This document shows positions 1 to 11,708 of a DNA stretch of 64,000 nt, piece after piece; position 1 is the stretch's first letter; every line of letters starts with the position of its first letter. The DNA comes from Ottelia alismoides (lineage: Eukaryota > Streptophyta > Magnoliopsida > Alismatales > Hydrocharitaceae). The stretch is taken from the NCBI GenBank assembly GCA_037367405.1, contig JAZKJV010000295.1, positions 992,001 to 1,056,000 of the forward strand, in the 5' to 3' direction. A program made the translations under genes and the position numbers. The notes beneath the pieces were generated by a model. It worked only from the letters and a program-made list of their open reading frames with translations. It did not search any database and was not told where the DNA came from.

Positions 1-1776
1 CTCATCGTACTCAATGCCTTCTCTCTGTGTGTAACCCTTGGCTACGAGTCGTGTCTTGAAAGTCTCTACTTTCCCATCAGGTCCCCTTTTTCTCTTGAAG
101 ATCCATTTACACCCAATGGGTTTTACCCCTCTAGGTGGATCCTCTAGGGTCCATACACCATTCTTATGCATGGAGTCAATTTCTAACTTCATTGCTAGCA
201 TCCATCTATCCATGTCATGATCCGTGAGTGCTTCATCAAATGAAGTAGGATCATTGTCAGTCTCACTTGACACATGGAATCCATACCTTTCAGGTGGCGC
301 AACCATCCTCGAACTCCTTCGAATAGGTATGGGTGTTTCATCTTTATTTACTTCTTCAGTTTCTGGTCTAGGAAGCTCAGAATCCTCAGGGAATTCTATG
401 AGTTCCTCTACTTCACTTTTGTCTTGACCTTTAAGGAAATCATCCTCCAGAAATTTCACATCTCTAGAGAAAAACCTTTTTGGGTCTCAGGGTCATAGAG
501 TTGGTATCCAATACCATCTCTAACATACCCAATGAAGTAACACTCATGAGTACGAGATTCTAGCTTACTTGCGTCCACGTTCTTCGCATGAACCAAGCAT
601 CCCCAAACCCTCAATGATTAACACTAGGTTTGGTTCCATACCATAGCTCATGAGGAGTCTTAGCTACAGATTTGCTGGGAATCTTATTCAGGATATATAT
701 TGCAGTCTCTACTGCATATCCCCAGAAACTAAGTGGTAAATGTGCTTTACTCATCATTGAACGAACTATATCCATGATGGTCCTGTTGCATCTTTCAGCA
801 ACACCATTAAGTTGGGGAGTTCCAGGAGTAGTGATATTGGAGACAATTCCATTCTCTTTAAGGTATTCCTTGAATTCATCTGAGAGGTACTCACCACCTC
901 AATCAGATCGAATCCGTTTAATCTTCCTATCGGTTTGGTTCTCAACCAAAGCCTTAAATTCTTTGAACTTTTCAAAGGTTTCATATTTATGACGTAATAG
1001 GAAGACAAACCCGTATCGCGGATGGTCATCAATAAACATCAAATAATATCGATATCCATTTCGAGTCGCGGTACTGAAGGGACCACATACATCGGTATGT
1101 ATTAAGTCAATAATACCTTCGCATCTAGTAACCTTATTACGGAAAGGCATCCTAGTCATTTGACCTCGAATACAATGTTCACAGGTAGGTAAAGACTGAA
1201 CCTTAGAAAATCCAAAGGTCCATCCTTTATCAATCTATTGATCCTATCAACAGATAAATGACCAAGCCTTTGATGCCAAATCATGTTTGAATGATTTTTA
1301 TTATTCCTAGATCTTTTAGGATTTTTATTAGTGGTTGTAACGTTCATGACATGCTCATTAATGCACAATTCATAGAGTCCACCAGAAGTCAAAATACCAT
1401 ATGCAATATATTTATCATAATGACTTATGACTAACTTATTACAGAATATGAATGAATATCCACTTCTAATTAGCTTAGATACATATAGCAAATTCCTTCT
1501 GACTTTAGGTACATAAAGATACTCTTTAAGTACTAGGACTCTACCACTAGATAATGATAGCCGGCAAGTCCCGACGACGACTGCTGCAACACTTGCATCA
1601 GATCCCATCTGGATGACTATCTCCCCTTCTTCAAGTTTTCTAGTGGATGCATTAGAAGATGAGGCAACACTTTTTTCCCATCTTCTTTCTCTTCTGGGCC
1701 GGACCCTTCCGAGAACTATGCTTCCGACCGCGCTTCCCTCTGACCTGTGCAACCATTGCACTGCCGGCGGGACCAT
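1..1776 (-). pseudogene. C2 pol fragment: pre-integrase, integrase, start of RT
   Basis: Seen, reading from high to low coordinates: a pre-integrase domain with WHQRLGHLS near 1280-1240, then the integrase core with HTDVCGPF (first Asp) near 1100, RSD followed by GGEYLS (second Asp) near 900, and NGVAERCNRT (Glu) near 800. A linker then leads into the RT start with GCKWIFKRKRGPDGK and LVAKGYTQREG near 110-10. The frame is broken near 1160, near 900 and near 620. No protease DSGAT motif is found upstream, although LEEGEIVIQMG, which normally follows the protease, is present near 1630. This is a decayed copia polyprotein. Its RT is cut by the window edge. Confidence 0.85.
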
Positions 1777-2368
1777 CTTTCTTCATCACGTCTTCTGCAG
1801 ACTTTAATGCAGCAAGAAGCCCAGCATTTGTCAACTCCAGCTTGTTCATGTGGAATGACACCGCAAAGTTATTGAAAGATTTGGGCAATGATAACAGAAT
1901 GAAATCAGATTGCATGTCTGCATCCATGGTTGTCCCCGGAGTCTCCAGCTCCGATAAGTACCCAAACATTTTGAGTACATGTTCACGGACCGAAGTCCCT
2001 TCCTGCATCTTGCAACGAACGAGTTCTTTCATAACATTGTACCGCTGGGTGCGGTTAATGTCACCAAACATATCTTTTAGGTTCTGCATAATCTCCTGGC
2101 AAGTATTCATCTCCACATGTTGTTTCTGAAGAACATTAGAGAGAGAACCCAAGATGTAGCATCTAGCCAAGACATGATCTTCATTATACTTGTCATTGTA
2201 TGCTTTCTCTTCCTTAGATTTAGGGTGTTCATTCTTGTCTTCTGAGAGCACATAACTTATGCGCTCAACCGAGAGTACAAGCTCCAAATTACGGATCCAA
2301 TCCGAGTAATTTGGTCCGGTCAACTGGTTGACCTCCAGAAGCCTGCTCAATGGGTTCATGGACTTCAT
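1652..2368 (-). pseudogene. C2 gag (copia capsid), C-terminus replaced by frameshift
   Basis: The frame opens with MKSMNPLSRLLEVNQLTGPNY, the usual start of plant copia capsid proteins, and continues with DWIRNLELVL, a helix-rich middle containing EHVLKMFGYLSELE, and SLPKSFNNFAVSFHMNK. It reaches about 238 codons. The basic tail (KKGPAQKRKKMGKK) would normally lead to a CCHC zinc knuckle, but the frame ends and the sequence passes almost at once into the post-protease region in another frame. I infer a deletion of the knuckle plus protease active site. The start is the first ATG after a leader of more than 1.7 kb. It would form the virus-like particle shell. Confidence 0.85.
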
Positions 2369-2720
2369 TTTCTGAAATTAAGAATGCACTATATTGGAAC
2401 ATATAATCATATATTCAATTTAATTTTATTTGGTCAAGGTATTTTAAATCAAATTGGTCTTACTATGTCAACTATGAAAGTTTATTCCCATAATCACTTT
2501 CAAAGTAAGAGATATACTTACCGCTATATCTCAAGTAAGAATTGGGATCTCCTCTTTATCTTTGTCATATCCCAATAATATGAGAACTTATGACTCCAAT
2601 AAAGAGAAGTGGGAACACATTCCGCCTTGCAAGTCCAACTTACATTTTCCAATTCGGTCTTTAATACCCGGACCCACCACCCCTAAGGTGGTGTTGACCC
2701 CTTATTAATTGAACCAACTG

Positions 2721-2954
2721 TCAACAGGAATACAACTCGCTATGCGCAATCCAATATCGCCCCAATAATACGAGGACCCGATATTGGGGCCAATACGCAT
2801 ACGTCCTTACTCTTTTAAGAAGCGACGAGCCCGATCCAAATGGATCATGTGCAGGAGCTGTCACTTCGGACAGGCGTCTCCTACATATAATATCTGGCGA
2901 CAAAACCCTTCGCCTTGATGGGAGACCATGGATGTCACTTGTATGATCCTCCAT
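2721..2954 (-). other. small ORF (77 codons) in the conserved leader block of C2
   Basis: It begins MEDHTSDIHGLPSRRRV and is followed by a region containing SPDIICRRRLSEVTAP. The same start, MEDHISDIHGLPSR, is readable in C1 and C3 at the matching place, but both have stops or a frame change further on. It could be a leader peptide, an upstream ORF, or simply structured non-coding RNA that happens to be open. No known family is recognised. Confidence 0.25.
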
Positions 2955-3769
2955 TCCATATTCAAATTAATAAATTATTATGAATCAAATTCATGTAATT
3001 AATTCTTCCAAGGGAATTATCAACTCTATTCATAATAGAGTATTTTAATTGGATACAATTAATTCAATCATATTAAATTAATTATCAATCTAATTCAATC
3101 AATCAAACTTGATTGTTTTACTTGAATACATATATGGTATTATTCTCAAAGTACGTATTAATTCGTGTTTTAATAATTATAAAATACATTTGATTTCTTC
3201 GGCACTATCAAGTCCCTACCCGCTGTCATGGCCAGTACCGGCGAGAGTGGGATGGACCACATACGTTGCAACCTGCTACCCCAGCGATCTCCGACTAGAC
3301 ACCATATCCGCCTCAGGAAAGGATAATGCCAAATAGATCATATTGTACTTGAGATGATCATCAGTTCATCAACCGAAATTATACCATATAGTAATAATCA
3401 AAACATTTTTTATTATAAGGAAATTTGCTAGACAAATTCTCAATCCTATTCAAGCAAGGAGTTTGATGATTGTGTTTCCAATTTTGATCTAGATCAAATC
3501 TAATCAATTTATTGGTTGAGGCCAAGTCAATTAAGGAAATAATCATCTTCCAATATTTTTCAAATATTTTCCATAATTATTTCTTGAAATTAACAATTAA
3601 TTTCATTAATTGACAATCACATGGTTCTTGATTAGGACTGTAATTTCAGCAGTGACCCCTACTTACTAAAATTAACATATCTCAATCATATTAAATCCAA
3701 ATTAGACAAAATCAATTTTCATAGATTGCTAATTTGATTTAGGACAGAACCCAAGTGATATTTCACGCA

Positions 3770-3774
3770 TTTCG
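3770..3774. repeat. target site duplication of C1, left copy (TTTCG)
   Basis: TTTCG immediately precedes the 3' LTR of C1 and matches 14347-14351 exactly. Confidence 0.9.
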
Positions 3775-4280
3775 TAAAGGATATGATTAGATCCTCAAGC
3801 ACATCACGGAATCATGAGCATCGTATCGAATACGACGAGGAGCGACTAGTCGCACTAGTTGCTCGATGCAGCAGAATTTAAAATTTTCTTACGACGAAAC
3901 CACATGATCCAAGAACACTTCTCGGATCATTTCGTCTGAACCACAAACAAGTAATAGGATTACCTCTTGAAGCGTGGTTGCGATCGAGTCTCTAAACGAA
4001 GAGACCTCCTGTCTCAAGTCCGATCCGACGGAGGAGACGCTTGCGAGCGCGGGGATGAACCACGTGCTTCTCGCAATCCATATTGATGATCCAAGCGGCA
4101 GATTTCCTGATCTCGACACACGAGATCCGACGTCTTCTTCACGAGCGAGGCGCACCGAAGGAGATGAAGATCCACGCGCAGACGATCGGGCAACATAACA
4201 ACGACGCTGCGGCGATGGAGGACCTCTCCATGGCATCCATGGTGGACGGCCATAAGAGAGGAAGAGAGAGTAGGCGTGTG

Positions 4281-4325
<45 letters not shown>

Positions 4326-6408
4326 GTTGTCTCACTTATGTGTAAAGAAGAGCAAAGGGGTGCCTCTTCTTTTATAGCATTTTGGGATCCATGGATCTCA
4401 ATCTATGGGACAACACAAATCCAATGGTTCTCATTGATTGTGTTTCTTTCAATGGCTAAGATTTATGTTGGTAAAAATCAACAACAATTAATTTAATAAA
4501 AATCAAATATATGTAGAATATAATTTGATTTATATCAAATCAATCTCAATTAGAGAAATAGGAAAGGAGGCAAGCCTCCTTCCATGAATGGCGTGGACAG
4601 CCACCACATTCCATGTAGGAAATGTGGCCGTCCACCCTCCTTACATGGAAGGTGGATGCCTCTCCTATTATATGAGATTGCATTATCTCATAATTATCTC
4701 TAATATCTTCAACAACTTTTGTTGAATATTATTTCACAAAAATAAATCCAATTTATTTTGTGAACATTGCAATCATGCCATTGGAAATTTGTGAATCACA
4801 TTCACAACCCAAAATAAAATGTAAATTACATTTTCAATTTAATGTCCAATGTGAATCCAATTCACATTAACATTTAATTAACAAATGTAAATTACAAATA
4901 TCTCTCTCTTATATATTATAAATCACATTTATAATATATATGATTAATATAGATATTTCTATCCACTTTATTCATATCCATGATAATTAAATCATATTTA
5001 ATCATCTTGGATCTCATTTCTCTTGTTCTCAAATAATATGAATCACATTCATATTTCTTACATCTTTGATAATTAAATCATATTTAATTATCTCAGATGG
5101 CTCTCTTTATAATATGAATCAAATTCATATTACTCATGATAATTAAATCGCATTTAATTATCCATGTTCTCAATGCTTGGATACATATACAACAATAGAA
5201 TTATCCATGAACTCCTTCAAGGATAATGCGCTTTCTTCGCAGATACTTGGAGATAAGGACATGGCGATTGTATTGTTCCACGTATAGTGACATGGATATT
5301 GAGATCATATCTCAAATCCAGATCGCGGGCCTCCCATAGATGCTTGATTAAATCAAGACCGCAAATCTAATCTTCTCATTGCATCTGAATCACATTCAGA
5401 TCAATGTACAACATTTGGACTAAGATCAGATTACTTCTATACTGAGAGGAGTCACTAAAATCCAGACCCGTTTCATCACTCCCTAGGAATGGAAGCGTCA
5501 TGGTTATACAATCATCTATGATCACATCACCCTCAGGTATTCCCAATACATGTACATCCTGCATACTGGAAGACTCATCTACTTCAGGGTTTTATCAATA
5601 AGTTTCTCATTCGATCATTGGGAGTCGGTATCGATCATATACTTTCCAAAAGCATATATCATACCTAGGTCTTGATCATATACTTTCCCAAAGTATATAT
5701 CAAACCTACAAATTCAGTCAAGCTTCCAAAGCGAGACGACCATGCGCATGGGATTTGATTCTTCCCAATATCTCATGAGTGAGCTCATATCTTCCGGTTC
5801 AGTAACTGAACCTGTATGATCGCTTTGAGAGACCGTATTACTCATATGCCCTTATATGCACACCAACGCGCCGGTGTATAGACCTTGATTAGGTCATCAG
5901 CCTATTGGTCTGCCAAATGTACATACTCAGACATATAGTAACACATCTGTCTCCGGTCAGAGGATGCGTGCCTATATCATGACAGCATATGATATAGGAC
6001 TTTGGTTATCTCGATCTCGTTAAGTCAACTCTTTAACCTAACTAATCTGACACCTCCGAATCTATATTCCTATGTAGAGGACTTGCATCAAGAGGTCGGT
6101 CAGATATCAGCCTAACTGAGAAAGGATTGTCATCTCCTACTCAGGCTGGAGATCATCTCTTAATAACCATTTGACGGTGCTTGATGAGTCCTCAATCTAA
6201 CTCATTAGATATTCATCTAAGAACCAACCTCTATGATTCAATAATTGAATCAACAGCTGTATGATCATTAAGATGGCCATGGTACATAACCCTAATTATA
6301 CTAAGGGACCTATTATGCAAATTATGTATTCTTCATTTCATATTAGGGAATGATATTTGCAATAACATTTATTGCATAATGGCTCGCCGTGGGCTCGCAT
6401 GTCCAACA
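3775..6408 (-). repeat. C1 3' LTR (2634 bp)
   Basis: On the - strand it starts TGTTGGACATG (6408 downward) and ends at TATCCTTTA (3775). A TATA-like box TATAAAAG lies at 4376-4369 on the - strand, followed about 45 bp later by a CT repeat (a GA repeat of about 17 units on the + strand at 4289-4322). U3 is therefore about 2 kb and R plus U5 about 0.57 kb. The U3 is packed with short palindromes, described separately. Confidence 0.9.
4710..5162. repeat. train of short perfect palindromes in the U3 of C1 3' LTR
   Basis: Consecutive hairpin-type palindromes, mostly arm plus three-base centre plus arm: 4710-4724, 4735-4762, 4791-4805, 4816-4834 (9 bp arms, 1-base centre), 4848-4868 (9 bp arms, centre CCA), 4910-4940 (14 bp arms, centre CAC), 4982-5006, 5035-5055 (9 bp arms, CAC), 5068-5092 (11 bp arms, CAT), 5111-5131 (9 bp arms, CAA), 5138-5162 (11 bp arms, CGC). 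More occur downstream at 5343-5357, 5383-5401, 5796-5812, 5971-5998, 6234-6252 and 6359-6375. The same train is present in every family C LTR in the window. Confidence 0.85.
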
Positions 6409-6420
6409 ATCTCCCACTAG
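6409..6420 (-). other. C1 polypurine tract
   Basis: On the - strand CTAGTGGGAGAT directly abuts the 3' LTR start (TGTTGGACATG). This is the expected place and base content for the plus-strand primer of reverse transcription. C3 has the same tract at 41037-41048. Confidence 0.8.
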
Positions 6421-9400
6421 TCCAAAGAGCCATTAATGGGCTAATCATTTAAACCCACACCCATGTGACAATCATAGGCTATTTAGAAAATAGCTAGGTA
6501 AGCTGATCAATCACTCTGTTCCCAAGAGACTACGCTAAGTCCTTTTACGGCACTTGCATATCCCCTGGTAACAGTGCTCACATCCAATGCGAATGTTGCA
6601 TCTTATGCAACCAATACTCAATTTTGTTATAGTGTCCTTGACACTATAGCTCGATTAATTATTATAACCAGTTTGTCCATAATCCTTATTATAATACCTT
6701 CATTCCTGGAGATCTCTATCTCCTAAGGTATCTACAGTTAAGACCCTCATAGATCACTATCTACAAGGTCTTAAACTTTTGAAGATAAGACTTTGAGATC
6801 ACTATCTCTAAGTTTCATCATCTTAGAAGATAATGTTATTACTGCAACTAAGTGTTTTATTTCCTGAGTAGGATTAGTAACAGTTTACTACTCCCACTGC
6901 ATGGTAGACATATGACTTTTGTACACATCTAGCATACACTTCAACTTCTTGTAACTGTTGCACAAGTGCAAGCAGTTCTAGCATTCACTTCCTCAACTCT
7001 TTGAAGTGTTATCCCTTTAGACAGGTCACTACCACATCTTAAGGGAAGGAAGCTTTTCTTGGAATTTTCCAGAAAAATGGAATAAGTCCAAGGTGTACTA
7101 CTAATGCGACAGTCCCAATACCCTCTTCTCCTTGCTTCTGAACGACTTAAGAATTAAGATCTAAGAGGTATCCTTGAGATCATATTTCAAGGTACGGAAT
7201 AGCCAGTCTATAAAAACACTTATCATCATCCTTATATCATTCTAAATGATTAGGATGTTATCTACATTTAGCATGATGAACACAAAGGCACTCCCACTAA
7301 TCTTCACATGGCTCATCAAGATTTTTATCTGAAATCATAACATTTATAATTTCATCAAATCTTATAGTCCAACTTCAAGCAGCTTATTTGAGTCCATAGA
7401 TGGATTCCTTAGCTTGCACACCTTGCTTTCCTTAACCACGAAGCCCTGGGCTACTTCATGTGAATATCCTCAGAGAGGTAGTTATAGAGGAATGCAATAT
7501 TGACTTACATCTAGAAGATGCAATAGTCAAGTTGTGTAGCTAAAGTTAGCAATATTCTGATGGGTTAAAGCATGGTTACTGGATAGCAAGTCTCATCGCA
7601 AGCGATGTCTTCTCTTCAGTGTGTAGCTCATGGCTACAAACTGTTCTTTAAAGGTCTCTACCTTCTCATCAGGTTCCCTCTTTCTCTTGAAGATCCATTT
7701 ACACCTTAATGGGTCTTACCCATATAGGTGGATCCTCGAGGGTCCATATACAACACTTGTATATGAAGTCTACTTTAGACTTTCATTGCTAAAATCCATC
7801 TTTCCATGTTATGATTCACAGGAAATCCGATCATTGACACATGGAATACATCCTCAAACTCATTTGAAGAAATATTAGTGTTTCATCTTTAATTGTCCTT
7901 TTAGTTTCCGATTTAAGGAGCCTCATTATCTTATCAATATTAAATGAGTTCCTACACTTCATTTTCTTCTTGATTCCCAAGAGAGTCATCTTCTAAGAAT
8001 CACATTCTCAGAGATAAGATCTTTTAGGAATCTCAAGGTCATAAAGTAGGTATCCAATATCATCCTTTATTTTCCTAATGAAGTAGCACTCTCCAGTGCC
8101 AGATTCCAGCTTAATCACATGGAACCTTATTAAGGATATACATATAATGTAGTCTCTACCACATATATATACCTGGAAACTAAGAGATAATTATGCTAAG
8201 ATTAATCGCTGATCAAATCATGTCACACATGATCAATTGTATCTCCCTACAACTCTATTGAGTTAAGGTTCATTAGGAGGATTGAGATAGAAATGATATT
8301 CACATCTCCATAAGGTATTCCGTGAATTCATCTAATAGGTACAAGCTACCTTGGTTAGATCAAATTCATTTCATCTTCCTTCAAACTTTGGTTCAAAACC
8401 AAAATTGTGAAATCTTTGAACATTTCAAAGTTTTCTAAGTGAAGATAAAAAATCTTATATCATAAATAATCATTAATAGATATCTCATATCCATAATGTT
8501 TATTCTGATATAGATGATTCACATACATCAATATGTATGAGATCTTGAATACCTTAACATCTTACACCATTCTAAAAGAAAGGTGTATTGGACATTTTAC
8601 TTTGAATACAACATTCATAAGTATGCAAGTTTTGAAATTCTAAACATTCTAAAGTTTCATCTCTTATTTGTCCATTGTTCTCATCAATAGACATATGTCC
8701 AAAACATGATGCCAGATCATTGTCAAATGATCTTTATCCTCCTATTGATCTTTAAAGGTTTAATTTTCAGTATTAGAAATCTTAATGAACCATTCATTAA
8801 TTTTATAATTTAGCGAAGTCCACTAGATGTTAGATTACTATCTGAAATATATCTATCATAACTCTTTATGATAGGTTTATTCAAGAATTCATATTTATTT
8901 CCAGCATTTAGAAATAAACTATGAGTTTATTCTAATATCCAGGTCACAGAGATATTCTCTAAGACTAAGGGCTCCCACTGAAAATATGAAGTCTATTGAT
9001 CCAATGGAAATTGTTGCAACAATTGCATCACTTCCAACATGGATGACCATTAAACCTTAAGATCAAATTTCCGATATTCTAATACATATGCAACCAATTG
9101 CAAGTGTCATTAGAAGATTGAGATACAATTATTAGACTTTATCTTATCAAATAAGTAAGTCAATATCAATGATTATATGTAGATTAATCTGATGTACTAT
9201 CTGATTCCTTCTCTAAGGATTCTAGATAGATTTGGTAGTCATACTATCAACACATCAACTTATTACAGTATTGGCATTCATCCAACTCTTTGGATGTCAT
9301 ATGGAAGTCACAGAAGTACATTCAACTCTTTGACTATACTTCTTACTTGGGTCCAACCCATGCTTCCACTGTGCTCCCTTTATCTATAAGCAACCATTGC

Positions 9401-9990
9401 TCAAGACAGAGGATCTCTTATGTTATAATCAAAAAATTTCAATATAAGAGTATTTCGACATTTATACATGCTTCATTCAATTCATACAATATGAATATTA
9501 TGAAGCTTCAGGAATGACTAGAGTAAAGATAGTAGAATGATGACACTCATCATATCTACATCCATTTAAACTCTTAAAACTTAGGTTCAGGTAGGTACTC
9601 AAACAATTTGAATACATCATATCCTATAGAGCCACCATTCTGCATAATGCAGAGAACCATGTCATTCATGATTATATGTCGAGAGCACATATGTATGCCA
9701 GAACATCTTCTTAGATTTTTATAAGGATTATATGATAATTACATCTTTATCAACATGTTACTTCAAAAGTACATTCGATGAGATCAAGACTTATAGAGAC
9801 ATACAAACCCTAGGGTTTTAGTCATATTGTCTTATTTAATCATCATTCCTCATTATTATGAGGAAACTTGCACATTGCAACCACATACACTATGTGTCCA
9901 ATTGCAAGTACAATATCTGGATCACAGGTCCAATCCATGATATTTTACTGGTTATTATTGAGTATAATATTGAGTGGGTTTAATGAAGGA
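6409..9990 (-). pseudogene. C1 degenerate gag-pol
   Basis: It aligns by eye with the C2 coding region (for example 7630-7740 with 38-150, and the gag start near 9985 with 2368) but has small indels and stops throughout, so no frame longer than about 80 codons survives. At 7701-7713 there is one extra base relative to C2 109-120, and C3 has the same extra base at 42151-42163. Order on the - strand is gag remnant, pre-integrase and integrase remnant, RT/RNase H remnant. No product is expected. Confidence 0.8.
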
Positions 9991-11694
9991 TTATCTGAAA
10001 TAAGAAATTTGCATAAACATATATAAATATATAATTTTCTTTGATTTAGGAATTTTATATCAAAGTTGTCTTGCCATGTCAACAATGAAAGTTCATTCCC
10101 TTAATCACTTTCAATGTAAGAGATATACTTACCATTATATCTCAAGCAAGATCTGGGATCTCCTTCCTTATCTTTGTTATATCCCAATAATATGAGAACA
10201 TGTAATTGGATAAAAAGAAGCGGGAAAACATTCCGCCTTGCAAGTCCAACTTGCATCTCCCAATTCGGTCTTTAACACCCGAGCCTACCACCCCTAAGGT
10301 GATGTTGACCCGTCATTAATTGAACCAACCGTCAACAGGAATACAACTCGCTATGCGCAATCCAATATCGCCCCAATAATATGAGGACCTGATATTGAGG
10401 TCACTACGCATACGCCCTTACTCTTTCGAGAAGCGACGAGCCTGATCCAAATGGATCATATGCAGGAGCTGTCACTTCGGACAGGCGTCTCCCACATATA
10501 ATATCTGGCGACGGAACCCTTCACCTTGACGGGAGACCATGGATGTCACTTATGTGATCCTCCATATCATATTCAAATTATACTTAATCATTATGAATCA
10601 TATTCATTACGATTAATTCTTCCAAGGGAAATAATAACTCTATTCATAATAGAGTGTTCTTAATTAGATATAATTAACTTAATCATATTAAATTAATTTT
10701 CAATCCAATTCAATCAACAAACTTGATTTTACTTGAATATATGGTATTATCTCAAAATACGTATTAATTCGAATTTTAATAATTAGAAAAATACATCATG
10801 ATCTCTCAAGCATCATTCGTTCTCTACCCGTTGTCATGTCCAGTGCCGGCGGGAGTGGGACGTACCGCATACGTTGCAACCTGCTACCCCGGCGATCTCC
10901 GACTAGACATCATATCCGCCTCGGGAAAAAATAATGTCGAGTCAATCACTTTGTACTTGAGATGATCATCAGTTATTCAACCGAAATTATATCATATAGT
11001 AATAATCAAAACATTTTTTATTATAAGGAAATTTGCTAGACAAATTCCCAATCCTATTCAAGCAATGAGTTTGATGATTGTGTTTCCAATTTTGATCTAG
11101 ATCAAATCTAGTCAATCTATTAGTTGAGGCCAAGTCAATTAAGGAAATAATCATTATACAATATTTCTCAAATTTTTTCCATAATTATTTCATGAAATTA
11201 ACAATTAATTTCACTAATTGACAATCACATGGTTCTTGATTAGGAAAGTAATTTCAGCAGTGACCCCTACTTACTAAAATTAGCATATCTCAATCAATTT
11301 AAATCCAAATTAAGCAAAGTAAGTTTCCATAGTTTGCTAATTTGATTTACAACAGAATATATGTAATTGCACGTATTTCGAGGCGTCTCTAAATAGTAAT
11401 TAACTCCTTAATTACGTTAAGATTCGCAGTTCCCGTAACAGTGAATACATGTTCATTAAAACAACCATATCTCGAGCAAACGGAATCCAAATTACATAAA
11501 CTCAGATCCTATGGTTTCCTTATTTAATGGGGAACAAAATCCAAGTGTTATTTTCGTATTTAAACAATTTAAACAGGGCCGAAAAATTACACTAAACAGA
11601 GATGCGAAAATGAAATGCGATAAAACTTTCGCAACCCTAACGAACCCAAGTCGCCTTCGGTTTTATGGATCGTATCCAAAACCTTCGACCTAAT
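9991..11694 (-). other. C1 untranslated leader
   Basis: Between the gag remnant and the primer binding site. It contains the two GC-richer blocks shared with C2 and C3 (about 10255-10560 and 10825-10925). At 11380-11400 it holds the sequence that corresponds to the place in C2 where C1 itself is inserted (GTATTTCGAGGC), which shows how the C2 leader reads without the insertion. Confidence 0.7.
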
Positions 11695-11706
11695 GCTCTA
11701 ATACCA
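11695..11706 (-). other. C1 primer binding site
   Basis: The - strand reads TGGTATTAGAGC two bases inside the 5' LTR. It resembles the initiator tRNA-Met complement TGGTATCAGAGC usual in plant copia elements, with one C to T change. Confidence 0.85.
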
Positions 11707-11708
11707 CT

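Larger units (their letters stand above)
2369..3774 (-). other. C2 untranslated leader, gag-proximal part
   Basis: This is the stretch between the gag start and the C1 insertion. It is mostly AT-rich but holds two GC-richer blocks, about 2640-2960 and 3205-3310. Both recur in the leaders of C1 (about 10255-10560 and 10825-10925) and C3 (about 44725-45045 and 45300-45420). The leader resumes at 14352 on the other side of C1. Dimerization or packaging structures would be expected here in an LTR element; none is proven. Confidence 0.7.

Noticed and set aside
3889..4335. - strand frame beginning with Ser-Leu repeats, recurring in each family C LTR
   Set aside because: Created by the GA/CT microsatellite and the adjacent U5; it falls in the LTR, differs in length between copies and has no domain.
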